Assembly: GCF_016889705.1 (NCBI RefSeq)
Contig: NZ_CP069526.1
Span: 5,518,001-5,582,000 of the forward strand
DNA: 64,000 nt
Direction: 5' to 3'
From: Amycolatopsis sp. FDAARGOS 1241
GTDB lineage: Bacteria > Actinomycetota > Actinomycetes > Mycobacteriales > Pseudonocardiaceae
The position numbers and the translations under genes are program-made. The notes under the pieces were generated by a model. The model was not told the origin of the DNA, did not search any database, and saw only the letters and a program-made list of their open reading frames with translations. Position 1 is the first letter of the stretch, and the number at the start of each line of letters is the position of its first letter. Shown piece after piece: positions 1 to 8,792 of this stretch.

Positions 1-945
1 TTCCTGCTGCTGCCGGAATCCGGCGAGTTCTTCTTCCTGGAGATGAACACGCGGCTGCAGGTCGAGCACGGTGTGACGGAGCTCGTCACCGGCCTCGACA
101 TCGTCGCGGCGCAGCTGCGGATCGCACTGGGTGAGCCGCTGCCGTTCACCCAGGACGACGTGGTGGTGCGCGGGCACGCGATCCAGGCGCGCATCGCCGC
201 CGAGGACCCGTGGGCGGGCTTCCGGCCGGCACCGGGCACCGTGTCCGGGCTGGCCCTGCCCCTGGGCCCCGGCGTCCGCAACGACTTCGGCGTCGAGCCG
301 GGCGGCTCGGTCCCGGCGATGTACGACTCGCTGTTCGGCAAAGTCCTCGCCCACGGCAGTGATCGCGACGCCGCGCGCCGCCGGCTCGCCGGTGCGCTCG
401 CGGAGCTGCGGGTCGCGGGCGTGCCGACGACGGCGCCGTACCTCCGGACGATCCTCGAGTCGGATTCGTTCACCGAAGGCAGGCACGACACGGGATCGGT
501 GGAACGGGAGTGGGTGCCGGATCCGGCCGAGGCCCCCGCGGCTCCCGGGCCGGTGGCCGTGGACCGCCCCGCGGCGGATGCCGTGCCCGCCCGGCGGGTC
601 CGGATCAGCACGGACCGGGGGCCGGTGGAGATCGCCGTCTACGGCCGCGCGCGGCGGCCCGGGGCGGTCGCCGGACCGTCGGATCGCCCATTGCGCGACG
701 GCGCAACCAGCCGCACCGCGGACGCGGTGGCCGGCGGAGTGCCGGCAGCGCCGATGGACGCGACCGTCGTCGCGATCCGCGTCGAGCCCGGCCAGGAGAT
801 CGCCGCGGGCGAGGTCGTCGCGGTGCTGGAGGCGATGAAGATGGAGATGGAGGTGCGCACGGAGGCAAGCGGCGTCGTCGGTGCCGTCCTCGTCACGCCC
901 GGCACCTCCGTGGCCGCCGGAGCACCGCTGATCACACTCGCCTGA
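1..945 (+). CDS. Acetyl/propionyl-CoA carboxylase alpha subunit (biotin carboxylase plus biotin carrier), 3' part
   Basis: The frame is open from base 1, so the gene starts outside the window and 314 residues are visible. The first residues carry the biotin-carboxylase signature (FLEMNTRLQVEH), followed by the carboxylase C-terminal domain, a linker, and a C-terminal biotinyl domain with the biotinylation motif EAMKMEME, whose lysine codon is 838-840. The family carboxylates biotin with ATP and bicarbonate, then passes the carboxyl group to an acyl-CoA through a separate beta subunit. This supplies malonyl- or methylmalonyl-CoA, or serves branched-chain acyl-CoA breakdown. The beta subunit is not visible, so the substrate cannot be assigned. 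The gene ends convergent with the next, minus-strand operon. Confidence 0.93.
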   Translation, partial: FLLLPESGEFFFLEMNTRLQVEHGVTELVTGLDIVAAQLRIALGEPLPFTQDDVVVRGHAIQARIAAEDPWAGFRPAPGTVSGLALPLGPGVRNDFGVEPGGSVPAMYDSLFGKVLAHGSDRDAARRRLAGALAELRVAGVPTTAPYLRTILESDSFTEGRHDTGSVEREWVPDPAEAPAAPGPVAVDRPAADAVPARRVRISTDRGPVEIAVYGRARRPGAVAGPSDRPLRDGATSRTADAVAGGVPAAPMDATVVAIRVEPGQEIAAGEVVAVLEAMKMEMEVRTEASGVVGAVLVTPGTSVAAGAPLITLA

Positions 946-964
946 CGCAGGTGCGCGGCCCGAC

Positions 965-1007
965 GGCTCCCCGGGACGGCGAGGATGGGGCCGCCCCGCC
1001 GGGAGCC
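965..1007. terminator. Inverted repeat between convergent genes, probable bidirectional terminator
   Basis: GGCTCCCCGG (965-974) pairs with CCGGGAGCC (999-1007), with further GC pairing in the loop. It lies between the carboxylase stop (945) and the stop of the convergent dehydrogenase (1037). There is no T-run, as is common for actinobacterial hairpin terminators. Confidence 0.5.
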
Positions 1008-1036
1008 ACCGGCCACCGCGCGTGAAGCGAGCCCGA

Positions 1037-1837
1037 TCAGGACTCCGGGACGGCGACGATCGGGATGTCCGGGCCGCCGCCGTCGATGCGGATGCGTTGC
1101 GCGGTCAGGTAGTCGGCGGCGGAAGAGGCGAGAAAGGCCACCACGCCGGCGATGTCCTCGGGCCGCGCCACGCGGCCGAAGGGGTAGCGGGCGTCGAGGT
1201 CCGCGAGGGTGGGGGCGCCCGACGCCGCCACCAGGCGTTCGCCCATGTCCGTGGCGACCAGGCCGGGCGCGACGATGTTCACGCGCACGCCGCTCGCCCG
1301 TTCTTCGTAGGCCAGGGTGCGTGCGGCGGTCTCCATGGCGGCCTTCGCCATGGAGTAGGCCGCGCCGCCGCCCGGGGCGGTGTCGACGATGGCGCTGGAC
1401 ACCACGATCACGTCGCCGCGCGGCGCCGCGCGCAGGTCCGGCAGCAGGGACCGGATCAGCGCCAGCGGGCCCAGCGTGTGAACGCGCAACAGGCGCAGGT
1501 ACTCCTGCTCGTCGGTGTCCGCGACGGGGGTGCCGCGGCTCGCGGTGCCCGCGTTGCTGACGAGGAGGTCGATGGGGCCCAGGTCGACCCGGATCCGCTG
1601 CACCATCGTGGCGACGGCGTCCGTGTCGTCGACCGACGCGCGGTAGGCGACTGCGGTCCCGCCCTCGGCGGCGATCCCCGCGACGACCTCCTCGGCCGCC
1701 GCGGCGTCGCGCCGGTAGTTGACCGCGACCGCGGCACCGCCGGCCGCCAGCCGCAGGGCCACCGCGCGGCCGACGCCGCGCGAACCTCCGGTCACGAGCG
1801 CGGTGCGCCCCGCCAGCGGTGCGGCGATGTCGGACAT
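1037..1837 (-). CDS. SDR family NAD(P)-dependent oxidoreductase
   Basis: A 266-residue classical short-chain dehydrogenase. The N-terminal nucleotide-binding motif TGGSRGVGR, the NAG motif and the catalytic YSMAK (Tyr-x3-Lys) are all present, and the protein ends in the usual RIRIDGG region. It should interconvert a hydroxy and an oxo group on a small or CoA-bound substrate. The ATG at 1837 is chosen because GAGGAG lies just upstream; the frame is open further upstream, but that stretch codes for another gene. It is the last gene of the operon starting at the P450, 23 nt after the preceding dehydrogenase. The exact substrate is unknown. Confidence 0.88.
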   Translation of the reverse strand: MSDIAAPLAGRTALVTGGSRGVGRAVALRLAAGGAAVAVNYRRDAAAAEEVVAGIAAEGGTAVAYRASVDDTDAVATMVQRIRVDLGPIDLLVSNAGTASRGTPVADTDEQEYLRLLRVHTLGPLALIRSLLPDLRAAPRGDVIVVSSAIVDTAPGGGAAYSMAKAAMETAARTLAYEERASGVRVNIVAPGLVATDMGERLVAASGAPTLADLDARYPFGRVARPEDIAGVVAFLASSAADYLTAQRIRIDGGGPDIPIVAVPES

Positions 1838-1860
1838 CGGAAACTCCTCGCTGTTGTGCG

Positions 1861-2622
1861 TCACAAGCGGGTCGCGGCGTCCAGCCGGACCACTTCGCCG
1901 TTGAGCAGCTCGTTTTCCATGAAGCTCGCGACCAGCCGGGCGAAGTCGTCCGGGCGGCCCAGCCGCTTGGGGAACACGTGCAGGTCCATCAGCGCGGCGC
2001 GGCGTTTCTCGTCCGCCCCGGCCAGCATGCCCGTGTCCATGATCCCCGGGCAGACGGTCATCACCCTGATGCCCCACAGCGCGAGGTCGCGCGCCAGCGG
2101 CAGCGTCAGCGCGACCAGCCCGCCCTTCGACGCCGAGTACGCCGCCTGGCCGGCCTGTCCTTCCAGCGCGGCCGCGGAAGAGACGTTGACGATCAGCCCG
2201 CGCTCACCGTCCGGCTCCGGTTCGTTGCGGGACATCACGGCGACCGCGTGGCGCAGCACGTCGAACGCGCCCACGAGGTTGATCTCGACGGTGCGCCGGA
2301 ACAGGGTGAGCGGGTGCAGTTCGCCCTTGCGCGACAGCACCCGCGCGGCCGGGCTGATCCCGGCCGCGTTGACGCACACGTCGAGCCGGCCGAACCGGTC
2401 CGCGACCTGGGCCACGGCCTTCTCCACCTCGGCTTCGTCGGACACGTCGGCCGGCACGAACAGCGCGGCGTCGCCGAGTCCGGCCGCGAACTCCGCACCC
2501 GCCGAGCCCGGCAGGTCCAGGATGCCGACCCGGCCGCCACCGGCCACCAGCATCCGCGCGGTGCCGGCGCCGAGGCCGGACGCGCCGCCGGTGACCAGGC
2601 CGACGGATCCCTCGATCCTCAT
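1861..2622 (-). CDS. SDR family oxidoreductase, 3-hydroxyacyl-CoA dehydrogenase type-2-like
   Basis: A 253-residue short-chain dehydrogenase with TGGASGLGAG, NAAG and YSASKGG motifs. The order of conserved blocks (acidic residue after the second beta strand, a long insertion before the catalytic serine, and FPKRLGRPDDFA near the end) resembles type-2 3-hydroxyacyl-CoA dehydrogenases (17-beta-HSD10 type). These oxidise beta-hydroxyacyl-CoA with NAD. Its ATG overlaps the stop of the upstream dehydrogenase by 4 nt (ATGA), so translation is probably coupled. A beta-oxidation role fits the ligase and P450 in the same operon, but the substrate is inferred only from family and context. Confidence 0.87.
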   Translation of the reverse strand: MRIEGSVGLVTGGASGLGAGTARMLVAGGGRVGILDLPGSAGAEFAAGLGDAALFVPADVSDEAEVEKAVAQVADRFGRLDVCVNAAGISPAARVLSRKGELHPLTLFRRTVEINLVGAFDVLRHAVAVMSRNEPEPDGERGLIVNVSSAAALEGQAGQAAYSASKGGLVALTLPLARDLALWGIRVMTVCPGIMDTGMLAGADEKRRAALMDLHVFPKRLGRPDDFARLVASFMENELLNGEVVRLDAATRL

Positions 2623-3452
2623 TTGACCGCGGCTCCCGCGTCGACGGGCAGGGCCACCCCGGTCACGTAACGCGCCTCGTCGCTGGAGAGGAACAGCACG
2701 GCGTTGGCGATGTCGACCGACTCGACCCACGGCACCTGCAGCGCGTTGAGCGACAGGAAACCCGGCATCGCCTTCTCGCGCGTCGGTTCGGGGTCGTCCG
2801 GGGCGAACATCCCCCACGTACCCGGGTTCTGGATCATGTGGGTGTCCACATTGGTCGGGTGCACGGTGTTGACCCGGATGCGGTGCCCGGCGAGCTCGTT
2901 GGCCATCGTGCGCATGAGCCCGACGATGCCGTGCTTGGCAGCCACGTAGTGGGCGACCTGCATGATGCCCTTCAGCCCGCCGATCGAGCTGGTGAACACC
3001 ATCGACCCGCCGCCGCGGCGCATCAGGTGCGGCACCGCGGCCTTCGCGGTGTGCCAGACGCCCGTGAGGTTGACGTCGAGCATGTCCTGCCACATGTCCT
3101 CGGTGAGCTCCCAGGACATGCCGTAGGTGGCGATGCCGGCGTTGGCGACGACGATGTCCAGCCCGCCGAACTGGTCGACACCCTCGTCGAGGGCCGCCTG
3201 CAGGCCCTTCGCGTCGCGGACGTCGGCCTTGCGCGCGACGATCTTGCGGCCCAGTTTCTCGACCAGAGCCGTAGTTTCGCCCAGGTCCTCCTCGGTCGCC
3301 GGTGGGTACTTGTCCACCGTCTCGATCGCCTCGCACGCGTCGATCGCGATGATGTCGGCACCCTCTTCGGCGAGCCGCACCGCGTGCGCCCGGCCCTGCC
3401 CGCGGGCCGCGCCCGTGATGAACGCGACCTTTCCCTCGACCCGTCCCGCCAT
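2619..3452 (-). CDS. Mycofactocin-coupled SDR family oxidoreductase
   Basis: A 277-residue short-chain dehydrogenase. The N-terminus (GRVEGKVAFITGAARGQGR), the characteristic insertion after the second strand (VDKYPPATEEDL) and the Tyr-Val-Ala-Ala-Lys active site match the mycofactocin-coupled SDR group. That group is thought to hold a non-exchangeable NAD and to hand electrons to the peptide-derived cofactor mycofactocin. No mycofactocin biosynthesis genes are in the window, so they would have to be elsewhere. The ATG at 3452 has a strong AGGAGG upstream. It overlaps the next dehydrogenase by 4 nt. A likely role is oxidation of an alcohol made by the P450 of the same operon, which is inference. 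Confidence 0.87.
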   Translation of the reverse strand: MAGRVEGKVAFITGAARGQGRAHAVRLAEEGADIIAIDACEAIETVDKYPPATEEDLGETTALVEKLGRKIVARKADVRDAKGLQAALDEGVDQFGGLDIVVANAGIATYGMSWELTEDMWQDMLDVNLTGVWHTAKAAVPHLMRRGGGSMVFTSSIGGLKGIMQVAHYVAAKHGIVGLMRTMANELAGHRIRVNTVHPTNVDTHMIQNPGTWGMFAPDDPEPTREKAMPGFLSLNALQVPWVESVDIANAVLFLSSDEARYVTGVALPVDAGAAVK

Positions 3453-3511
3453 GTCCGCCTCCTGCCGTCGTGGAACTGTTCCCGTCCAAGGACTTTCAGC
3501 AGCGCTGGTGT

Positions 3512-4864
3512 TCAATAGCGCATCGTTCCCGCGAACGCGCCGAGCCGCTGCCCCAGCACGGCTTCGGCGGTCGTGATGCCCGAGCGCGCCGCCTTGTCGA
3601 TCCCGATGCCGCGGGCGCGCGTGGTATCGCCGGTCAGCCACAGGCCCTCGACGCCACGGACCCAGGCGTCGGGCCGGACCGGGCCGACCAGCCCCGGTTT
3701 GGCGAGCACGCCGTAGCTGGTGACGACGTGCGGTTTCGTCCACAGTGCACCACGGGCCGCGGGCATCATCTCTTCGATGTCCTCCCACAGCTCGGCGAAC
3801 TTCCGGTCGAGCCAGGCCCGGTCACCGTAGTGCTGCGTCGCGTCGAACGACGCTCCGACGCACGTGAGGTACTCCCCCGCGGGCGAGACGCCGGAGTCGT
3901 AGCCGGTGAAGTTGAGGGTGAACCCGGGCAGGCCGCAGCGGGGCGTGGACAGGAACGACGCCATCTCCCGCTCGGTCATCGCGATCACGGGTTCCTCGGC
4001 GGCGATCCAGTAGCCGATCCAGCAGGCGCGGTTGCGGCTGGCGGCCAGCAGCCGGATCCGCGCCCGCAGGTCCCACGGCAGCGCGTCACCGGCGAAGAGG
4101 CGGGGCAGGTCCCACACCGGCGCGGACACGACCACTTGCGGCGCCTCGATCTCCTCGCCGTCGCGCAGGGTCACCCCGTGCACGGCGCCGGCCCGGACGT
4201 CGACCCGGCGCACGGGTGCGGACAGCCGCAGCTGCCCGCCCTTGGCCTCGAACGCCGAGACCAGGTCGTGCCACACCGCGTCCCACCCACCCATGGGCCA
4301 GAACGAGTACCCGACGGTGCGGCGCGTCGAGTAGTGCAGCTTGCGCGTGTAGAGGTTTTCCGAAGCCGAGTGCTCCCACGGCCGCACCGTGATCTGCTCC
4401 AGCACGGAGATCGCTTCCCACACCGTGTAGACGCCCTCGTCGGAGGTGTACTGCGCCATCCACTCCCGCAGGGACGCGTGGTTCCACTTCTCGAGCTCGT
4501 CGTAGGACGTGTCGTTCAGTGCCTGGATGCAGCGCTTGAGGCCCTGTTTCGCGCTGCCCGCGTACTGCTCCTGGATCGGCGCCCAGCCCCGGCCGTTGGT
4601 CCAGAACGGCATGGAATCGCTGCGCTCGGAGTGCACGAGGTCGAGCCCCATCAGCGCGCACACGCGGGTCAGCGAGTCACCGGGGTCCTCGACGAGGTGG
4701 CTGCCGAGGCCGAGCTGGTGCCCCCGGTACCGGTACTCGCGCGCCCGGCCGCCGAGGTACGCGTGCTTTTCCAGCAGTAGCACGCGTTTTCCCCGTTCGG
4801 CCAGCAGGGACGCCGTGACCAGGCCGGACACGCCGGCGCCGAGCACGATCACGTCGTAGGACAA
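3512..4864 (-). CDS. Phytoene-desaturase-like FAD-dependent oxidoreductase
   Basis: A 450-residue protein with an N-terminal dinucleotide-binding fold (YDVIVLGAGVSGL, then the acidic residue and YLGGRA) and the C-terminal FAD-binding block LWLTGDTTRARGIGIDKAA of the phytoene desaturase/amine oxidase superfamily. Such enzymes oxidise or isomerise hydrophobic substrates using FAD. The start is TTG at 4864, supported by GAGGAGG seven bases upstream. It is clearly paralogous to the flavoprotein at 11415-12800, sharing for example the SLREW and Q-Y/H-TSD blocks. It lies in the P450 operon, 28 nt after the VOC gene. The substrate is unknown. Confidence 0.85.
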   Translation of the reverse strand: MSYDVIVLGAGVSGLVTASLLAERGKRVLLLEKHAYLGGRAREYRYRGHQLGLGSHLVEDPGDSLTRVCALMGLDLVHSERSDSMPFWTNGRGWAPIQEQYAGSAKQGLKRCIQALNDTSYDELEKWNHASLREWMAQYTSDEGVYTVWEAISVLEQITVRPWEHSASENLYTRKLHYSTRRTVGYSFWPMGGWDAVWHDLVSAFEAKGGQLRLSAPVRRVDVRAGAVHGVTLRDGEEIEAPQVVVSAPVWDLPRLFAGDALPWDLRARIRLLAASRNRACWIGYWIAAEEPVIAMTEREMASFLSTPRCGLPGFTLNFTGYDSGVSPAGEYLTCVGASFDATQHYGDRAWLDRKFAELWEDIEEMMPAARGALWTKPHVVTSYGVLAKPGLVGPVRPDAWVRGVEGLWLTGDTTRARGIGIDKAARSGITTAEAVLGQRLGAFAGTMRY

Positions 4865-4892
4865 GGAACCTCCTCCTCGTGCCGATCGGTGC

Positions 4893-5351
4893 TCACCGGG
4901 CGACCACGTCCGCGACCGCCCGCAGCGGCCCGTCGAGCAGCTCGAGCACGGTCCCGTCCGGATCGCGCAGGTACACCACCCGCACCGGGCCCCACTGCTT
5001 CGGTTCGTCCCACAGCCGCTGCCCGCCGGCCGCTTCGGCGCGGGCCAGCGCGGCGTCGACGTCGGTGACCCGGATCCCGAGGTGCGGCAATCGGGCGGTC
5101 CGCTCGAGCTCGGCGCACCACGGCGGTACCGGGTCGCCGAACTCGAAGAGCTCGATCCCGCTGCCGTCCGGGAACCCGAGCAGGAGGACCCGCACCGGGC
5201 CGGCGCCGCGCGCGTTCATCGCGAGCCGGGCAGCGCCCGCGTCGAGCGCGAACTCCGGGGCGAGCGGTTCGGCACCGAGCTCGCGGTAGAACGCCACGGC
5301 CTTGTCCAGTGCGGCCACGCGCACGCCGAGGTGGTGCAGGCCCGCCGTCAC
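4893..5351 (-). CDS. VOC (glyoxalase/bleomycin resistance/dioxygenase) family protein
   Basis: A 152-residue protein with two beta-alpha-beta-beta-beta modules: HHLGVRVAALDKAVAFYRELG at the N-terminus, and LPHLGIRVTDVDAALARAEAAG with RDPDGTVLELL in the second half. The histidines and the final glutamate are the usual metal ligands of this fold. Members include lactoylglutathione lyases, methylmalonyl-CoA epimerases and extradiol dioxygenases. The start is GTG at 5351, overlapping the ligase stop by 4 nt (GTGA). An epimerase-like role on a CoA thioester would fit the operon, but nothing in the sequence fixes the reaction. Confidence 0.82.
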   Translation of the reverse strand: MTAGLHHLGVRVAALDKAVAFYRELGAEPLAPEFALDAGAARLAMNARGAGPVRVLLLGFPDGSGIELFEFGDPVPPWCAELERTARLPHLGIRVTDVDAALARAEAAGGQRLWDEPKQWGPVRVVYLRDPDGTVLELLDGPLRAVADVVAR

Positions 5352-6913
5352 ACCGACCGGCCGCGATCCGCCCAGTACTCCCGGCGCAGGTCACGCTTGA
5401 GGATCTTCCCGGTGGGCGCCTTGGGCAGCGCGTCGACGAACTCGACGGACCGCGGTTTCTGGTAGGAGGCCAGGTGCTGCTTGGCCGTCGCGATGATGTC
5501 GGCTTCGGTGGCCGTCGTCTCGGGTTTGAGCACCACGAAGGCCTTGACCGCCTCGCCCCACTCGTCGTCGGGCACGCCGATCACCGCGCATTCGAGCACG
5601 GACGGGTGTTTGTTCACCGCTTCCTCGACCTGGATCGAGTAGATGTTCTCACCGCCGGAGATGATCATGTCCTTGGCGCGGTCGACGATGAACACGTAGG
5701 ACTCGGCGTCCCACGTGGCGATGTCGCCGGTCCACATCCAGCCGTCGCGGATGGTGTCCGCGGTGAGGTCGGGCCGGTTGAGGTACCCGAGCATGTTGGC
5801 CTCGGACCGCACGATGATCTGACCCGCGGTCTTGCCGTCCTTGGGCACATCGCGGCCGCCGGGGTCCACAACCCGCACCTGGGTGACGAAACCTTCGCGG
5901 CCGCAGGACATCAGCCGTTCCGGGTGGATCCCGCGCACGGCGTCGAGGTGGTCCTCCTGGGACAGGAAGCACATCGTCGTGCCCTCGGTCTGCCCGTACC
6001 CCTGGATCAGCGTGCAGGGAAACTGGTCGAGCGCGGCCTTGACCACCGACGAGGGCATGGGGCCGCCGCCGTACTGAATGTTGCGCAGCGCCGAGATGTC
6101 GTAGGACGAGAAGCCCGGCACGGCCATCATCCAGTTGAGCATCGTGGTGATGCCGAGGAACGCCGAGACCCGCTCCTCCTGGATCAGCTCCAGTGCGGTG
6201 CGCGCCTCGAAGTTCATCAGCACCAGCGGACAGCCGTGGCGGTGGTAGTTCATCGAGAGCACGATCGGGATGTGGTACATCTGCCCGGTCAGCATGTAGA
6301 CGTCGGTCGCGACGATGCGCTCGGCGACCGTCTGGTTGAGCATCCCGAACGACACGCTCGTGTGGCTGTGCAGCGCGCCCTTCGACTCGCCAGTCGTGCC
6401 GCCGGTGTAGAGGATGAAGAACGGGTCGGCGTCACCGACCGAAGCCGACCACTCCGGCTCGTCGGTGCTGCTGCGGGCCAGCAGGTTTTCATAGCTCCCG
6501 TCGCCCGAAGCCCCGAACTGCAGCCAGTTCGGCACGTCCACCGCGGTCTGCAGCTCCTTCGCGGTGTCGAGCCACTCGTCGGAGACGATCACCGCCTTCG
6601 GCGCCGCGTCGGCGACGATCCGGGTGAGCTCACCCGCGCCGAGCCGCCAGTTCAGCGGCTGGGTGACGAGCCCTGCCCGCCCCGCCGCGTAGTACAGCTC
6701 CTGGTACTCGATGGAGTTCTTCGCCAGGATCGCGACCCGGTCGCCTGGGGACAGGCCGAGCCCGCCCCCGCCCGCGAGCCCGTTGGCGAGCCTGCGGACG
6801 CGCTCGTCGAGGGTTCTCCAGTCCATCCGCCGCCCGCTCGGGGCGTCGACGATCGCGTCCCGGGTGGGCGTGAGCGCGGCCCACTTCTCCGGGATCCGTC
6901 CGAGGTTGACCAT
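5348..6913 (-). CDS. Acyl-CoA synthetase (FadD-type AMP-dependent ligase)
   Basis: A full-length 521-residue adenylate-forming ligase. It has the P-loop ILYTGGTTGESKG, the GYGQTEGT adenine motif, the WTGDIA motif, the DRAKDMIISGGENIYS hinge and the C-terminal catalytic lysine in PTGKILKRDLR. It converts a carboxylic acid, ATP and CoA to an acyl-CoA. It lies 31 nt after the NTF2-like gene and overlaps the VOC gene. It is only distantly related to the ligases at 12968-15445. It presumably activates the acid handled by the P450 and dehydrogenases of the operon. Confidence 0.93.
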   Translation of the reverse strand: MVNLGRIPEKWAALTPTRDAIVDAPSGRRMDWRTLDERVRRLANGLAGGGGLGLSPGDRVAILAKNSIEYQELYYAAGRAGLVTQPLNWRLGAGELTRIVADAAPKAVIVSDEWLDTAKELQTAVDVPNWLQFGASGDGSYENLLARSSTDEPEWSASVGDADPFFILYTGGTTGESKGALHSHTSVSFGMLNQTVAERIVATDVYMLTGQMYHIPIVLSMNYHRHGCPLVLMNFEARTALELIQEERVSAFLGITTMLNWMMAVPGFSSYDISALRNIQYGGGPMPSSVVKAALDQFPCTLIQGYGQTEGTTMCFLSQEDHLDAVRGIHPERLMSCGREGFVTQVRVVDPGGRDVPKDGKTAGQIIVRSEANMLGYLNRPDLTADTIRDGWMWTGDIATWDAESYVFIVDRAKDMIISGGENIYSIQVEEAVNKHPSVLECAVIGVPDDEWGEAVKAFVVLKPETTATEADIIATAKQHLASYQKPRSVEFVDALPKAPTGKILKRDLRREYWADRGRSV

Positions 6914-6944
6914 GGGTGTCCTCTGGTAAGTGCCGGTGCGGGGA

Positions 6945-7355
6945 TCAGTAGGGCAGGTCGAGGTAGATGTGCCGGGTGGCGATCAGCCAGGACTCGCCCC
7001 GCTTGACCAGCTCGTCGCGGTACCAGCCGCTGGAGAGGACCTGCACGGTGCCGTTCTCGATCGACAGCAGGGTGAGGTTCGCGGTCGTCGACGCGCTCTC
7101 CGGGGTCTCCTTGGTGATCACGAGGTTCGAGAGGTTGTGCCGGCGCTGGTCGGTCTGCGCGGCCAGCGAGTCCGCGTGCAGCTTGCGGATCGCCTCGCGA
7201 CCTTCGAACGGGCCGATCGGGTCGCCCTCGCGGCCGATCTGCATGGTCATCGTGGCGGTTTCGGTGAACTGTTCGGCGATCAGGTCGACGTCGTTCTCGT
7301 CGTAGCCCCAGGAAGCCTTGCCCAGGACGTTTTCGATCTCCGCGCGTGCGGTCAT
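6945..7355 (-). CDS. Nuclear transport factor 2 (SnoaL-like) family protein
   Basis: A 136-residue single-domain protein of the NTF2/SnoaL cone fold: an N-terminal helix pair (ENVLGKASWGYDENDVDLIAEQF), central strands and a C-terminal strand (SWLIATRHIYLDLPY). Relatives are isomerases, dehydratases, hydroxylase beta subunits and polyketide cyclases. It lies between the P450 (12 nt) and the ligase (31 nt), so it probably acts on the same substrate. The AQTDQRRH block recurs in the NTF2-like protein at 53337-53825. The catalytic role is unknown. Confidence 0.82.
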   Translation of the reverse strand: MTARAEIENVLGKASWGYDENDVDLIAEQFTETATMTMQIGREGDPIGPFEGREAIRKLHADSLAAQTDQRRHNLSNLVITKETPESASTTANLTLLSIENGTVQVLSSGWYRDELVKRGESWLIATRHIYLDLPY

Positions 7356-7367
7356 GACGGTGCCTCC

Positions 7368-8577
7368 TCAGGCGGGCGTGAAAGTCAGGGGCAGCGAAGC
7401 GGGGGCGCGGGTGAACACGCCGTGCTCCGGCGGCGCTTCGCCGTCGAAGCGGATGTCCTGCATGGCGTCGAGCAGGTGCGCGATGCCGGTGTCGAGTTCG
7501 GTTTTGGCGAGCATGGCGCCGACGCAGAAGTGGCGGCCCAGGCAGAACGCGGTGTGGTTGGCGCCGGCCGTGTAGGCGCGGCCGAGATCGAGGTCGGCGC
7601 GCAGGAGGTCGAAGGTGTCGGGATCGGCGTACTGGGCCGGATCCCGGTTCGCCGCGCCGATCAGGCAGGTCACGGTCTTGCCCGCCTCGACGAGACCACC
7701 CGAGAGCTGCACGTCTTCCGAGGGCTGGCGCATGATCATGTGCACCGGCGGCGAGAACCGCAGGGTTTCCGCGAACGCGGCCGCGATCAGCGAGTGGTCG
7801 TTCCGGACCGCGGCGAGCTGATCGGGGTTCGCGACGAGGTTGCGCATCAGGCTCGCGATGGCCTTGTCGGTGGTCTCCCCGCCGGCGGTCAGCAACAGGC
7901 TGCAGAATGCCTTGATCTCCTCGTCGGTCATCCGCACGCCGTCGATCTCCGCCGAGCAGAGCGTGGACAGCAGGTCGTCGCCGGGGTTTTCGCGGCGCTC
8001 GCGGATGATCGGCAGCAGGTACCGCTCGAACTCTTCCTTGGTACGGACGCCTTCGGCCATGACCTGCTCGTCACCGGAGAGGTTGGACAGGAAGGCCATG
8101 ATCGAGCTGTACCAGCGGTGGAAGTGCTCGTGGTCGGATTTGGGCAGGCCCAGCATGTCCACGATGACGTTGATCGGGAACCGGGTCGCGTACTGGTCGA
8201 CGAGATCGACCCGCCCGTCGCGGCGGAACCGCTCGATCAGCTCGCGCGAGTTCTGTTCGATGACGGGCAGGAACTTGGTCATCAGGTCCCGCCCGCGGAA
8301 GGCGGGGGCGACCAGGTTCCGGTGCGTGGCGTGCTCGCGCCCGTCCATCTGCAGGATGGTGCGGCCGTGCACGGGTTCGAGCTGCCAGTCGTAGTTGCGG
8401 CTCGTGAACACCGGGTCCTTGAAGGCGCGCTCGACGTCGGAGTAGCGGCTGATCACGTAACTCTGCATGGCTTCGTGCCAGACGAGCGGGTGCTGCTCGC
8501 GCATCACCCGGTATGCGCGGTAGGGGTCCGCAGCGAACTCCTCGGACAGGATGTGGAGCGGTGGCGGCTACGGACAT
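7368..8577 (-). pseudogene. Cytochrome P450 with an apparent frameshift near its N-terminus
   Basis: The main frame (stop at 7368) gives a normal bacterial P450: I-helix LLLTAGGETTDKA, ExxR motif AETLRF, and haem-binding FCLGRHFCVGAMLA. Read upstream, the same frame continues through the conserved N-terminal block SEEFAADPYRAYRVMREQHP before a TAG at 8570-8568, with no good start codon in between. A well-placed GGAGG and ATG (8577-8575) begin MSVAATAP in another frame. Joining the two with a one-base change near 8562 gives a normal-length P450. The first in-frame GTG (8507) would lose the conserved DPYRAYR block. It may be a real mutation or a base-call error. It is the first gene of the eight-gene operon, so the P450 would supply the initial oxidation. 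Confidence 0.75.
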
Positions 8578-8604
8578 CGGCGTCCTCCATGACGTTGTCG
8601 TCAT

Positions 8605-8625
8605 TGACTAACGGCCGTTTGGTAG
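8605..8625. promoter_or_regulatory. Palindromic operator candidate (ACGGCCGT core) at the P450 promoter
   Basis: On the minus strand the site reads CTACCAAACGGCCGTTAGTC, an imperfect inverted repeat around ACGGCCGT. It sits directly downstream of the inferred P450 transcription start. CAAACGGCCG and the TAG on its right recur at 12900-12920, and a third TGTCAAACGG lies at 8683-8674. The placement suits a TetR-like repressor. The identity of the regulator is unknown. Confidence 0.5.
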
Positions 8626-8630
8626 CGGTG

Positions 8631-8659
8631 AGATTAGCACCACAGCCGCACCCCAACAA
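8631..8659 (-). promoter_or_regulatory. Promoter of the P450 operon
   Basis: On the minus strand a -35 TTGTTG (8659-8654) and a -10 TAATCT (8636-8631) are separated by 17 nt. This predicts transcription starting near 8624, just upstream of the operator candidate. Confidence 0.5.
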
Positions 8660-8677
8660 GGGTCATCAACCAACCGT

Positions 8678-8706
8678 TTGACAGAAATACCCGGGCTTGC
8701 GATGCT
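8678..8706 (+). promoter_or_regulatory. Promoter of the divergent epimerase gene
   Basis: TTGACA (8678-8683) is followed after 17 nt by GATGCT (8701-8706). The -35 box is embedded in CCGTTTGACA, the reverse complement of the TGTCAAACGG motif seen at 12901, so the same regulator could act here. The -10 box is weak. Confidence 0.4.
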
Positions 8707-8792
8707 CCGCGAAGGACTCGCGCAGGGAGGGCTCCAGTGCACGGAAACGGCAGCGGCGAGCGGCCGCGGTTCTCCGGAACGGGCGGTGCCTG

